This document shows, piece after piece, positions 1-12,692 of a DNA stretch of 64,000 nt. Location: NCBI GenBank assembly GCA_037893245.1, contig JBAIAA010000523.1:558001-622000 (forward strand), read 5' to 3'. The stretch's first letter is position 1. Each line of letters begins with the position of its first letter. The notes under the pieces were generated by a model, which did no database searches, had not been told where the DNA came from, and saw only the letters and a list, made by a program, of their open reading frames with translations. This DNA is from Crossaster papposus. Taxonomy: Eukaryota; Echinodermata; Asteroidea; Velatida; Solasteridae. Both the position numbers and the translations under genes were made by a program.

Positions 1-1467
1 GCAACTAAACCTAACCCCATACATGTATAAGCGTATACTTTAACCAGTTCACGTTGATGTACCGTACACAAACAAAAAATCAGAAAAAACTAAACGGATA
101 ACTAAAAAAGCCGAAAAGAGAAGCCGAAAATATCTGTCAAAAAAAGTGTCAGTGACCGGCGAGCCGACATGTGTGGGTGTGCCTGGGCCCACTGGGGTCG
201 ATGTTTGTGGAAAATAATCCTGTGCCTACATGTAGGTCAAAATTTAACAAAAGTCAACAAAATACGAATGACCGAGGACTTAAAAAATCTATTGTTCGCA
301 CACATGTGCTTCTGTCCTTTGGGAGTTATAATTTCAGACTTACATGAGCCGGTAACATGTAAGCCTGGGAAAATTGTGTTCATGACCTACATGTACATGT
401 ACATTGTAGAAGGGTGTCCTGAAATAAACTGTGGTTACCGGTACATTCCCTGCAATTGGGACAGTGTTTTTTTCTGGTTAACCTAGCATTAACTCTCATA
501 ATTCCTACATGTATCCTCCTCACATACTGGGTAGTAACCACAGGCTGCAGCCAAACTATCCATGGTAATCATTCAGACAGCAAGTGATGGAGAAATTGCG
601 TCCTTGGGGGAAGGGGAGAAATGAGAGTTGATGTACGTACACTGTACATGTACATGTACTGTATATCAAAACAAACACTGCTGGTTTATTGAATATTTTT
701 AAAACAGTAAAAGGCCTACATGCACATGTACATGTGCATACAGTACCGGTACATACAGGTATCCTGGAAATTAATGTTAATGTTATATTAGCAGATGCTG
801 GACAAAGGCTGCTGTGTAGTCATTTGTATAATCTGGAAAGTGATGAATTAATACCGGTGTAAAGTGGTTTAATTGCTTTTCCTTGCAATGTACAACATGA
901 TGTGCAGTTGACATCACCCTCTGTTTTGTATGTTGTTTTCATGGACACTGGTCTGTCCCACTCAGTGCCTCAAATCAAATTGTTTAAGAGAGAAACCCAG
1001 CTTTCTGCCTATTCTCACTAATGATGTGCAAACCCGACTTGAAACTGACTTCGGGTCAGGTCGGATCGAGTTTTTCTATCATTTCACCGAGTCGGGTCGG
1101 GGCGGTTTAAGTTTTGCACATGTAATTTTTGGGTCGGGTTGGTTTAGCCACTTTTGAAAAACCCCAAATAAACCAAAAACAGTTTACAGTACCACGTCAA
1201 TCCACCATGTGATTGATGTACCGGTACAACCAATGTGCGGTCTTTTTGAAACACCCCCTATACTTCAGGTCACGTTATCCAGTGTTTGTGATCATTTTAC
1301 GATTTGGCTTTTTATTGACATATAACTGTCATTTCTAGCACAGGGCAGACACGTTCGCAAAATATTAAATATTTGCCCAAGCCAGACATTTGGTAGTTTT
1401 TCAGGTTTTGTTTGATTTTTGTCAGTTTGGTTTGGCCTGACCAACCCAACCTGATGCACATTATTAA
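1..1467. other. Gene-free stretch rich in TACATGTA and ACCGGT words
   Basis: I see no gene here. Short open frames are not supported by codon pattern or splice sites. The stretch contains many copies of the palindromes ACATGT and ACCGGT, often fused as GTACATGTAC. Positions 1023-1150 and 1380-1460 hold GGGTCGGGT-type and CCAACCC-type runs in opposite orientation, which may be the ends of a decayed inverted-repeat element. Confidence 0.5.
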
Positions 1468-1620
1468 AGGTCGGATACGCCATTTGCCGGATGGCAATTG
1501 CGAAAAAAAAGATGTTTTTCTTGCTTTTTTCTCGGCATTCATGATTGTAAAACCTCAGACAGGTCAGTTAAATGATGATTACTATAAAATGCACCCCCCC
1601 CCCCCCCCCCCAAAGAAATT
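1468..1620 (-). repeat. Partial copy of the TTAAAGGTAG MITE family
   Basis: This segment matches the middle of the full element at 26086-26469 in reverse orientation: the GGATGGCAATTGCG palindrome region, then CATGATTGTAAAAC, then GACAGGTCAGTTAAA and TACTATAAAAT. It runs into a C homopolymer near 1591-1611. Both termini are missing. Confidence 0.6.
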
Positions 1621-1856
1621 GTACCAATTCTTACCCACATACCATACATTTTATGTACTGTTGCAATACCTAATGTACATACACATGTACATGTACCGGT
1701 ACATGTAAGATGTAGAAAGAAAGGATACATTTATGTATTTTTTCTCCACATGCTGCATCACTTTAGAATTCTTTGCCTAGTGCTTATTTTTCTACCGGTA
1801 TATATACCTGTACATGTATACATGTACAGGTACCGGTAGTACAGTACGTATGATCT

Positions 1857-2398
1857 GGGGCCAATTTCATAAAACTTGTAAGCACCAAAATTCGCTTAGC
1901 AGGAAATTGTTTCCTTGGAAATAACAGGGTTATAAACCAAAATTTCAGTTGAGGTTCATTGATTGTGACGGGTATTCAACTGGGGTTTTTTTTGCTTTGA
2001 AGGAAAAGCACATGGAGTTTTGGCCGATGTTATTCACTTTTAATATCATTTAATCATCCGTTTATTGTTTTTTCTTGTTTTAATTTAAAGTTGTAATTCC
2101 TGTAAGGTTGTAATACCGGTATGTATCTAGATTTTCTTTGTTTGTATACATGTTACCATTCGAGTAAGGATTGACAGGCTTTCGAGTCAAAGTGTTTAAT
2201 TATACTTTTGTTAATCCTGGCCAGCTTGAATTGGATTGTTTTTGTTTAGTTAAATCTGTTTATTTTGTGAATTGCTTGTTGTATGTTGCTATTTGGCCGA
2301 ATAAATAATAATAATAATAATAATAACCTGTTTTTACCGAGGAAGACTTTTTGTGCTAAGCGAATTTGTGTGCTTATTTGTTTTATGAAATTGGGCCC
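1857..2398. repeat. TIR-bounded repeat with GGGGCCAATTTCATAAA ends
   Basis: The left end reads GGGGCCAATTTCATAAAAC followed by TTGTAAGCAC, and the right end is its inverted counterpart: GTGCTTATTTGTTTTATG then AAATTGGGCCC. An AT-rich interior includes an (ATA)n microsatellite at 2305-2326. A related terminus occurs at 48773, and an inverted one near 22846-22852. No coding capacity is seen, so it looks non-autonomous. Confidence 0.6.
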
Positions 2399-4619
2399 TG
2401 TCTGTTAATTCCTCCCTCTCAGTTTTCCTAAGCACCTTACTGTACATACGGTACATGTACATGTATGTTCAATACAAAAAAGTACATGTACTCAGTCTGA
2501 AAATGTCAAAATATACCCTATAAGTCCCTCTACAGTACATTTACATGTACTTCACATGTACAAATATATGATTCATGACTGCCTGCCTGCAGGGTTTGCA
2601 TGGATACATGTACCGGTACTGTCTAGTATACTACCGGTACCAGCAGTATGTACCTACACTGTACATTGTCTTCCTAAAAATAACCCATACTTTCTTTTGT
2701 ATGCACATACCGGTAAATCCTCTTGGATTCCATATTATGCAGTCAAAGTCTACCCTACATTACACCACATGTACACTGGTACATGTGTGTATGTAGTATA
2801 CCGGTACATGTACATGTACACAGTACATCATTACACTCTTGAATTCAATCAGTTTCAATATTATGACAAACAGGAAATACGGTACCATGGCTTCGAATTC
2901 ACAGTAAACAGATCTATGTACAGTATACCGTATTACTGGCACATCATTAAAACAAATGTACATTGTACCTAACAAAAATAAATGCACTGTGTACCATAAA
3001 AACAAACACAAAAACTTCTACGCAATTATGTAAACAAATGTGTACATTTTTAACGTTCCATAAATGATTTTTCTTTTCCCGAGAGAGGGTTCAATGACAT
3101 TCTCCATGAATCTTTGCTTTAGAATAATGTATAATTTAGAAACATGTAATTAAAAAGAAATGTAAGGATTAAAACTAATTATATGAAATGTAGACAATTC
3201 GCTATTGGCTGGTGGCCGTACGAGAGCACAATGCCTTACCCACCGTCAGCTGTACCGGGTACCACTTGGTACTTTTTAGCTGTTTCAGAGTACCGGTACC
3301 AGTACATACATACTGTACATGTATGTGTACCGTACTCAGAAACAGCTCTTTTCCTTTTTTCCCCCTTTGTTTTCTTCATCAGATTGTTTTCTTCTACCCA
3401 TACATGTACCTTTTGGCAATTTCATAAATCAGATTGACTACAGATTTGGCATACGAACGGGCACAAATCCTGACATGTACATGTATGCCGAAGTCGCGAT
3501 TACGTAATCCGGTGTCAAGTTATATCACATTAAAGGTTAAAGTTTGAAGCCTACATGTATATAATTGGATCTGACATCATGTTATGATTACATGTACATC
3601 ATGTTATGATGACGTAACCAGGTGTCAAGTTACACGAAACAGCTTGTGTTTGTCCACAAACAAATTTCTAGAATTATCATTTGAAGCAGCAACAGTTAAC
3701 AAAATTAACAAATGTTGCTGACAAAGTTTTAGATCTGCGAATCCTGTATATTCCGCGAAACTACATGTACATGTACATACATGTGATATTCTAAGATTTT
3801 GATTTTAAACCAACTACATGTACTACCGGTAATGGAAAGTTCCAAAAATGTGTCCCAGAGATGCATTTTTTTACTTCTTTTTTATTTATTTCAAAATGAC
3901 AACGTGCCAGAAGGAATAATTTCACAGGGAGTTTAGTGCCAACCCTAACTCCATTTGGTGATTTACTAGGAACCTTTCTCATCCTTGCAAATCCCTACAC
4001 CCTGTGCTATTAAACTGTGCACAAAACAGCTGGACTCCACCAAACCCTTCTGTTAGAGTTTTGCTGGGTGGGAATCGTTAGGGTGAATATTTGTACATCG
4101 AGTAAGCTTTTGAACACTAATTTGGTTGGTTACTTTTTGATTTATTGCAAAAGGTGTACTATCCCTTTAAAACAAACAAACCATCAAATCCACCCACCAT
4201 CCTTTATGATTTTCCAAAATTTAGGGGCAACACAATAATATTGTTGTTTTGGTCCTACAGTGTGTGCATGTGATACATTGTAAGTGTTAACACTCAGGCA
4301 GTACCCAGTTTCCATTCACTCATATGTTACAACATTCTTTCTGAGTCATCAGTCAATTTTCCTGTTCCGCCTGAGGGATCATTATTGATTGGCTATATGC
4401 AGGGTGACAGTCAGCCTGGTGCCAGCCTCATTGAAATTAAAGCTGCTGTTTAAATTTCCACTCATTAATTTAATCCTGTGATTGCATACATCATGTGTGG
4501 CCAGCTGGTGTGCATGCGTCCTACAGTGGAGTTATTCACAATGTAAACTGAAATGGAATTTGTTTTGTAAAAAGGTTGGATATGGTAATTGCTTGAACTA
4601 CATGTATACCAGTACATGA
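2399..4619. other. Gene-free, motif-rich intergenic sequence
   Basis: No gene is supported. The sequence is AT-rich and studded with ACATGTAC and TACCGGTAC words (dense at 2440-2830 and 3290-3490). Positions 3790-4160 resemble a dispersed repeat also seen near 11975, 15800, 17050, 34490 and 35640 (phrases such as TTGGTTGGTTACTTTTTGA and GTGACACAATTTCACAGGGAG-like text). Confidence 0.45.
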
Positions 4620-4930
4620 GGAATGGGTGGATTTGGGGGAGTTGTATTTTATCGTTTAACTGATCTTTCTGAAGTTCTACAATCTTGGATGCCAAGAAAA
4701 AAATCAAGAAAAACGACTTTCATTTTTAACCGGTGTTGGGTACGTGTACATGTAGTTGTTCTTGTTGTTTTTTTGGTTTTTTTCACTATCGCCATCCGGC
4801 GATCGTGATTTAAAAAAACAAAATTCAATTTCCCGTAACAATTAGAATCATTATTTACTTTCAAATTACAATGTATTAAGATATTTTTTAATAATTCTGT
4901 AGTAAAATGTTTTGGTATACATTGTAGAAT
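4620..4930 (+). repeat. Diverged copy of the TTAAAGGTAG MITE family
   Basis: It aligns in forward orientation to 26086-26469: ATGGGTGGATTTGGGGGAG, GTTTAACTGATC, the GCCATCCGGCGATCG palindrome, and ATTATTTACTTTCAAAT in the same order. The terminal TTAAAGGTAG sequences have decayed. Confidence 0.65.
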
Positions 4931-5478
4931 GGTTATCCTACAAATATACCTTTAAGTGTGCGAGTACATGTGCATGATGTACCGGTACATTGTATAAAAA
5001 CTGGAACAATTTTGTATAAAACAAATTGCATAAAACTTATCTCTTACTATACATTGTATATTCATGTTTGTGTTGTCATTCTAAATTTCCAGTATTTGTA
5101 ATTATTAAATTGGACACATACCGTTATTATTAAAGGTGAGCGGTACTGTGTATTCCGACCGCGTCTAGTTCCCTTGATGATCCAGGAATAATGAACAAGT
5201 GTTGAATAAATTTGTGGTCAATATACGGTACCCGGTACATGTACATTTGTACGGTACCGGTACCCGTACCATACGGTACCTGTACCGCACTGGTAATATG
5301 CCCTGGCAGCTACACCGGTCCGGTACCACATTAGGGTTTCTATTGTTAGGTAAATGTGGAAAAATTAGGACTGAGTTAGGGGGACAATTCTCATCAGTCT
5401 CCATAGTGTTTCCGGTTCTCATTCGGCTTTCGGTCCTCATAAATACATGTACGGTGCGGCAATGGGTGTACCGTACAT

Positions 5479-6957
5479 CAGGCCTTCATTTTAAAGGAGC
5501 GCGATCGCGCTCGCGCTCCTCCGCGCTCCTTAAAATTTTTAAGGAGAGCAAAAAAAAGCGCTCCTTACAATTTTAACAAGAGCAAAAAAAAAAAATAAAA
5601 AAAAAAATAAATTCCCTCCATCACCGCACACGGTTAGATGTTACGGTTTTTTTCAAAAGATAGAAGAAAAAATTCTCTAAAAGCCCATACCTCATTTAAC
5701 TATTTTCCAAAATAGGAAAATAGAAATAATGGCTTTTTCAAACAAAAAACAAACACACTTTTAGCCCAAAACAACAACAGAAGTTCACAACCCAGGTTCT
5801 GTTTTCCGCACTACCGCATCCGAGCACCCATTGGATAATACGATGACCAATCACAACAAGGTATCATCCACCATGGCACGCCGCTTTGCACGCTACCCAT
5901 CTTACGTACGCAAACCGTACATACAGTATATACCCCAGAGAATACCAACAAAACCAGGGAAACATCCCTCCTAAACATCTCATCAACCAAAACAAACCAA
6001 ACGTTTTTTCTTGCCTACAATGTGCCCCACAATCCGAATACATGTATATCATTATATTCATATACAATTTCCGCATAGGAAAGCCATGGCAAGAAATAAA
6101 CCGAAAAAAGGTAACAATGAGATCCCTTAGCCAACAAATATCAAACCTCTTCTCTGGCAAATGCGAACGCAAAAACGCCAATTCCAATCAGCAACCGAGC
6201 CATAAACCACCGGACCGTAACAATTAAAACACCAAGCAGTAAACAAACACAGTTGAAACCCAACATACTGCTCTCTTTACAAGAGAAATAATACGGACCC
6301 AAAATAAATAATATGGCTAAGTTCCAAATACCTGGAATTCACGTTCATTGATTGTACCACACCAAACCCACACACCTTGCGAGTTAAAACCGATTCCTCA
6401 CCATGGAATCACCTACCTGCAACTGACGAGTGTCATAACAGTAAAGACACGAAAGCATTGCTATTGCTAACACAAGAGAATTTGCGATTACATTTCTCTC
6501 CTCGCACCCCCAAATAAAATCACGTCAGATTTATCTTATACCAACAACGGTCATCTAGTCTTTCGTGTTCGCCCATTCCATTTATTTCGGACATAACGGG
6601 CCTAGACTAATTCGCGCTTAATTAAGCCATACAAGTCACAGAGAGAGAAGTGTCACTGGATGGGAAAGCGCCATCATTCTCTTAATAACCAAAAGTTGAA
6701 CTACTGGTGAATGTTGTGTTCCTTTTCTTGAGTATGTGTTTATTAAAGGCATAGACACCTTTGGTTGTCATTTTGAGTAACTACAGATAGTGTCCAGGGC
6801 CTTTAAACTTGCGTTTTGTTAGCGAGAGCAAATCACTCTCCTTAATTCATTGTTTTGATTTAAGGAGAGCGATTTTAAAATCACTCTCCTTAATTCACCT
6901 TTTGATTTAAGGAGAGCGATGCACAGTTCTCCTCAGATTTATTAAAATGAAGGCCTG
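5479..6957. mobile_element. 1.5 kb non-autonomous DNA transposon with CAGGCCTTCATTTTAA ends
   Basis: The left end CAGGCCTTCATTTTAA is matched by the exact inverse TTAAAATGAAGGCCTG at the right end. GTACAT lies directly outside both ends (5473-5478 and 6958-6963), a likely 6-bp target-site duplication, although the locality is rich in this word. Subterminal GGAGAGCG/CGCTCTCC reiterations occur on both sides. No transposase frame is apparent. CAGG termini suggest a hAT-related element. Confidence 0.75.
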
Positions 6958-7734
6958 GTACATGTACGGTACATGTACGGTACATGTGTACACTGTACAA
7001 TGAATAAGATCCATACTGTACAATGTCATGTCATCATTTCTTGTTGGGCTGAAACTTGAAATTAGCACAAACAGTACAGACCGGTACCTTACCTGTTTGT
7101 ACATGTAATGAGCACAGCCTAGTATGGTCACTGTACAACTTAAAAGTTGTATTCTTAAATTTCTTTCTTTTTGATTGATCCAAGTCTGACCCCCTGGGTC
7201 CAGTAAATCACAACTGACCTCAGTATGAGGTCATATACAGGTATTATGATAAGACATGGGCCACCTGCACTTGAGGGCTTTGGAGCTACGGTAGCAGGGC
7301 AAAACCAACAAGTTCTAGGTAAATATTGTGTCACATCTACATGTAAGGTACCCCTGGTACATGTACAGCTATGGGTACATGTACATGTACTGGTACATTC
7401 GTGTTTTTGTATCACTGTGGAGACATGGCTTTGTTCTCGTGTACAAAATGGTTAGAAAATCGAGCATGTTTTCAAAATTTTCCTGGGTTGAAATTTTGAC
7501 CCAATATACCCTAGATATTCTAACCCAAACACTAACCCTAACCCACATCCTAATCCTAGTTTTTGAGTAATTTAAGTACAATTCAAAAATCTAATTCGTG
7601 AAATTCCTAATGGAGACCTATTCATCTATAGAAATTACCTTTGGAGACCTTTTCACTCCCATTGTCCCCATTGTGTTCAAGTCTCCAGAGGGTACCATAT
7701 TTCGCACCACAAGTATATGTCACATGTGCATGTA

Positions 7735-7952
7735 CACTGAACAAAAATATAAACGCCCACAAAAATATAAACGCCCCCAAAATGGTTATTTGTCTTGATT
7801 TGTAAACAACACTTGTGTCCATCTCTGCCAGTAATTCAAGACAAATAATCATTTTTGGGGCGATTATATTTTTGTGGGCGTTTATATTTTTAGGGGCGTT
7901 TATATTTTTGTAGGCATTTATATTTTTGTAGGCATTTATATTTTGTTTAGTG
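7735..7952. mobile_element. 218 bp MITE with CACTGAACAAAA ends and TA flanks
   Basis: The left terminus is CACTGAACAAAAATATAAAC and the right is TATATTTTGTTTAGTG, an imperfect inverse. TA lies immediately outside both ends (7733-7734, 7953-7954). The arms are made of reiterated AAAATATAAACGCCC units, three or more per side, so the element folds back on itself. TA duplication suggests Tc1/mariner-type mobilisation. Confidence 0.7.
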
Positions 7953-7959
7953 TATGTGC

Positions 7960-9035
7960 ATCAGCATGTATGCACATCTGCAGCATACGGTACCTTTTGC
8001 ATATTTAAAAAGTAACAAATAACAGTGCCATGGCCTCGTGGATCTGAACATTTGGACAGCCAGCTGATGACGAGCCTCAATGCATTATGGGGGATTTTCC
8101 GATATGACACGTGTAGAATGGCTATCCACAGGTGTAGTTGAAACGATCGCACAATACACGCCGGACGGGTCGAAATGTTACACGTGTAGCACAAATGATG
8201 GTGTTGCGTTGAGTAGTGCGAAAACGATAAGGAATTAAACCGTGTTGAAATTTTAAGCAGTCTACACAGGTTGCTTGTATGTGTACGGTATCATCAAAGG
8301 CACAATCTCATCACCTACCGGTACCTGGTATCTGACGTACAGACAGAGCACAGTGCAGTACATGTACAATGTATATCAAGATGAAGATTTTGTTCAGAGG
8401 TTAAAATGACAAACATGTACCATACGTACATTAGACTCAAGAGTAAACTTCCTGCCTGTCAATGTGGCCTAAATTAATTACCCTTGAGAGGCCAATGGAA
8501 TATGCTAGGCCTTTAGCCAGCTGAGGCAGTGGGTTGATGCAATCCCGGATGCAGTCAGCTTGTCGCCAGACGGCCGACAAGCAAAAAGATACTCCAGCAC
8601 TAAGATATTAAGACAAGACTGGTAGATTGAAGTAGGGCCTGTCACATCAACTGACTCATTAATTAGCCTACAAAACATTTGAGTAGGTTGACACTTGACT
8701 GTGCAATGCGCAGAGTTTTGCTTGCCAACTCAGCTAAGGTACATCAATTGCTTGAAGGCCAAAACAAATATATACCATTTGTCGGTTGTATTTTTTTATC
8801 GTTTGAAGTGCAGCAAAAGTGCTCAAAATATAAAGAAAGGTGCTTGACAACGACCTGATGAAGTTTTTAGTTCTATGAATGCTGCATATTTCAAGAAAAC
8901 AATATTCTAAGATTTAGATTTCAATTCAAAATTAGCCGAGTCACAATTTGAATTGTGACCACAATCTGCGTTCAGAGCACGTTCTCAGCCAGCTGTGTCT
9001 TTAGTCTTTAGTCAACTCACAATTGCTACATTGTA
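7960..9035. other. No gene seen
   Basis: The stretch contains no supportable coding region. Positions 8330-8420 carry further TACATGTAC words. A segment around 8760-8940 resembles the dispersed repeat with AAAATATTCTAAGATTT text that also occurs near 3780 and 16400. Confidence 0.4.
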
Positions 9036-9036
9036 T

Positions 9037-9581
9037 TTGAAAGTAGGATATACACCATTTGTAGAATTACTAATAAATATCTTACTTTTTTACAAAGTAA
9101 ATAATGATTCTAGGCATCCAACAAAATGATTGCACTAAATACATGTATCTTCCAATTGTCCAGAAAAATTGAATTGTATAAAGACAAATCCGCGATCGTC
9201 GTCCGGCGATAACATAAGAAATAACTGCTCGACGCCGTGTTTCTCGGCACTCATGATTGTAAAACTTCGGACGGGTCAGTTAACCAGTTCGCGCAAGGAT
9301 TATTTTAACATCACCAAGCCGACGGGCGGGATTATTTTTAACAAAACTCGATTCGAGGCGTGTTCAGGCCAATAGTACGGAGAAGCACACCCATGCATTT
9401 CCGGCCTTGCTCGTGGCGTGTTTATGCATCATCCGTTTTGAATCTGGGAAAAATTTGCGTTTATACATGTATTCGTCATCCGGCGCGAACTGGTAAACGA
9501 TATTTACTATAAAATACAACCCCAAAAGTCCACCCATTTCTGATAATTCAAGCAATTATCAATGGTGTATCCTACCTTTAA
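9037..9581 (-). mobile_element. TTAAAGGTAG-family MITE, interrupted by a second MITE
   Basis: This is a reverse-oriented relative of the element at 26086-26469. It begins GAAAGTAGGATATACACCAT and ends ATGGTGTATCCTACCTTTAA. The copy is split by a 218 bp TTAA-bounded MITE at 9280-9497. Removing that insert restores the GTCAGTTAAACGATATTTAC order seen uninterrupted in the other copies. Confidence 0.75.
9280..9497 (-). mobile_element. TTAACCAGTTCGCG MITE nested in another MITE
   Basis: The termini are TTAACCAGTTCGCG at the left and CGCGAACTGGTAAA at the right; the right TTAA has lost one T. The interior (AAACTCGATTCGAGGCGTG, CCGGCCTTGCTCG, GGCGTGTTTATGCATCATCC) matches the reverse complement of the copies at 25121 and 51779. 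It sits exactly at a TTAA of its host repeat. Confidence 0.8.
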
Positions 9582-9920
9582 AGATATTGAAAGGTTTTAC
9601 TACCGAATTATTAAGAAATGTCTTACTTATTTGAAAGTAAATAATGATTCTAGGCATCCATCAAAATGATTGCGCTAGATATTCAGTAGTTGTTCTGAAA
9701 AATTGAATAGAAAAATAAATTCACGATCGTCGAACGGCGATCGCGAAAAAACCAAGAACAACATACATACATGTACTCTCGAAACCACTGCCCGACGCCG
9801 GTTGAAAAAGAATGCCGTTTTTCTTGCTTTTCTTAGCTTTCATGATTGTAAAACTTCGGACAGGTCAGTTAAAAGATATTTACTATAAAATACAACCCCC
9901 CAAATACACCCATCAAAACA
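9582..9920 (-). repeat. Second, truncated TTAAAGGTAG-family copy
   Basis: The sequence from GATATTGAAAGG to CAAATACACCCATC repeats, in the same reverse orientation, the interior of the preceding copy, including the GATCGTCGAACGGCGATCG palindrome and GGACAGGTCAGTTAAAAG. It abuts the previous element without its own outer terminus. Confidence 0.6.
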
Positions 9921-11039
9921 CCCAGTCCCATGTGTCTTTCTAGACACTCTCATTACAAAGCTTACGCCTCAGGTGTCACGGCGGCCGTTGTTATCAAAAA
10001 CAGTGTTTTCACAAGTTTCAGCTGAAGTAAAATGACTCATTTGAAGACCATCAGATCTCATTAATCTCTAGGCCAGACCCTGTATGGTCTAGCATGTAAT
10101 TGATACGGAGTCAATAAAACACCACTTACTTGATTCTGGCTATGTAAATTACCAAAATATGCATTTTGTGACTCGATCAAACCGTCCTTGATTACAAGAA
10201 ACTGCACAGTATGAGCAGACTGGTACATTTTAGCGGTATCCTTTTACAAGCCTCATAATTTGGATACCGAATACTATTTGCAATGATGGTTAACAAGTAC
10301 ACGTACCGGTACACTCCACTTTATCTTTAAGCTAAGCCAGGTACATTGTATACTATACATTTTGTGTAAGTTTGTACAATGTACCGTACACTTTGTACAG
10401 GTCTGTACCCATACAAGTACCGGTACATGTACATGTACTGGTATACAACGGTACAGTACATGTAGTTCTCCTTACGGCTGGCAATGTACCCGGTATGGCA
10501 CAAGCACGTACGCCGTGGCGTCAGTTGTAACAAGTAAGACATTACTACACACTGTAAGTAAAAAAGTAATACATTACATGTACATTACATGTATCGGTAT
10601 AGTGTACACGTACATGGGTATGCACTCACCACGTTAGGGGGACAGGCTCTTTTGTTTGGAAAAGACAGACCGAGTAGTGGGGACATTTTCGAGTCCCCAT
10701 AGCGCGTTGGGTGTTCAGTAAAGGTACATGTAGAACAAGGTAAAATCGGGTTAGGGTATAATGAAAGAAAATGAAGAAGAGGACAAATTAGGGTGATCCT
10801 GAAAATTTAAGAATTTTAGAGTGTTTTGAGTTTGAGATTAGAGAGATTTCAGTTTACACACAAACCCTATGGGTTGTCCCCATAACGATATGTACCAAAA
10901 GAATTGATGTAATTGTGTGTGTGTACATGTACCGTACTGTATAGGTTAGCCATGTTTAAATTACTGGGCTACGACTTCAAATTCCACACAAGTCTACATA
11001 AACGGGCTGCATGCAGCCACTACCATGGACTTGTATCAA

Positions 11040-11215
11040 AGTGAACAAAAAAATAGGCAAGGCGGGACTCAAACCTGTGACCTCCGGGATATCGGACAGA
11101 CGCTCAACCAACTGAGCTTTATGTACATAAAGTATGTATCTTGCCCTACCGTATGTTGGCCGACTCCCAAATTTTAAGTAGTATCTTTGTTCAGGGGGGC
11201 GCTAGTCAGAAGTCA
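11040..11215 (-). repeat. tRNA-derived SINE-like element
   Basis: On the minus strand an A-box-like AGCTCAGTTGGTTGAGCG is followed by a B-box-like GGTTTGAGTCCCGCC and a GGCAAG/CTTGCC acceptor-like pair. A related copy with the same flanking text (GCGCTAGTCAGAAGTCA, TATGTTGGCCG) lies at 50848-51003. An extra AT-rich insertion between acceptor and D arm argues against a functional tRNA gene. Confidence 0.6.
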
Positions 11216-12385
11216 TAAACACCAGAATACTGAGTAGTGTTGTTGTCGTACAGTATGTACATGTTTTTTTAATGCATACGTACTACATTGTACATGTACA
11301 CTGTATGCCCACCAACATCAACCGATACTTCAGTGTTAGCTCCATTAGCCCCTGGACACGTGTATATAAAGAAAATCGACTGATGGATTTTGGCAGATTT
11401 GGTCCAGTACATGTACCTCACAGAGGCAGTACTTAGGGAGTTAGGGTTAATATTTGACAGAAAGTCACCTTTAAGATTCCTCCTTCCATCCAGTTAAATC
11501 AAATCAACTACAAAACAGAATCCATACAAATTAGATTGTGTACAGTTTGGTTTCAAGCCAAGACCTACGGAAGTTACAGACTTGCATGTTTTCCACCATT
11601 TAAAGCCCGAGTGGTGTTTGAACTACAAACTAAAAAAAAAATCTGCTCAAACAACCATCTGCAAGCTGCGGCCTATGACTCACTGGATGATGTCATCTAA
11701 AATGCACATGTACCGGTATGCTAATATTGGACATTGATTGTAATGCGGTATGACCATATAATGATACACTGTATACCCGGTACGTGATCATGCGTTCTAG
11801 CATCTTGAAAGACAGAAAACCAATAAGCCACCACCCCCGCCCCCCCCCCCCCCCCCCCCCTCCCCCTTAAATAGCACCATTTGGCAGAAGTCACTAGTCT
11901 TAGACCGAGCAGCCACTGGCACAGCACTCAATAACAAAAATTACATCATTCCTGTCATTGCATTTATGTAGCCTTTACCTTTTGCAGATATTCAAAATGT
12001 ACATACTATGTACATGTACATGTACATGTTGTATGTAAGCAACCAAAATACTGTTAAAAACCTTACTTGTCGTACAGATATTATTGACACTAATTATAAA
12101 CTCCCAGTGAAATTACTCCTTCTGGTTTGAAGAAAATAATAACAGAAGGTCGTTTCCACAGATACGTCTAAAAGATGCAAATTTTGAAATTTAGTTTGTT
12201 ATCTGCAAATGGTGCACGCAAGTGTTGGAATGATGCACACGCGAATGTGGGCACTATATATTGTCGGTTGGTTCAGTTTTTTAGCCCTACATGTACATAC
12301 TCCACAACTAGTAAACTTTCAATGATGTACTGGTAGTTTGACAAAAGTGAAAAAGTTACTGTACTGTCCTACAGTACATGTACGG
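11216..12385. other. No gene seen; poly-C tract and dispersed repeat
   Basis: The region has no supportable gene. It holds a C homopolymer near 11828-11861 and, at 11975-12250, a diverged copy of the repeat with CTTTTGCAGATATTCAAAA and ACCAAAATACTGTTAAAAA text. Confidence 0.45.
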
Positions 12386-12692
12386 TATGGGCGGCCAAAA
12401 GGGCCAAAATCTAAAATATGTTCACAAAGGACAAAACAATAGACAAAGAACAAAATGGCAAGAGGACAAATTTACAGAAGGACAAAATTCAAATCAAAAA
12501 AGGACAAAGCTGCAAGAAGACAAATTTGCAAAAATACAAACTTCAAATCAAACAAAGGACAAAACGGGAAGAGGACAACATTACAGAAATACTTGAATAA
12601 CAAGCAAACAAAAGACAAATCGACAAAAGGACAAAGTTACAAAAAGACAAAATCAAAATCAAACAAAGAACAAACGGCCAAAAGACATTCAA

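Noticed and set aside
11048-11150. tRNA gene on the minus strand
   Set aside because: A and B boxes are present, but there is an AT-rich insertion between the acceptor and D arms and the T stem does not pair. A sister copy with shared flanks identifies it as a SINE.
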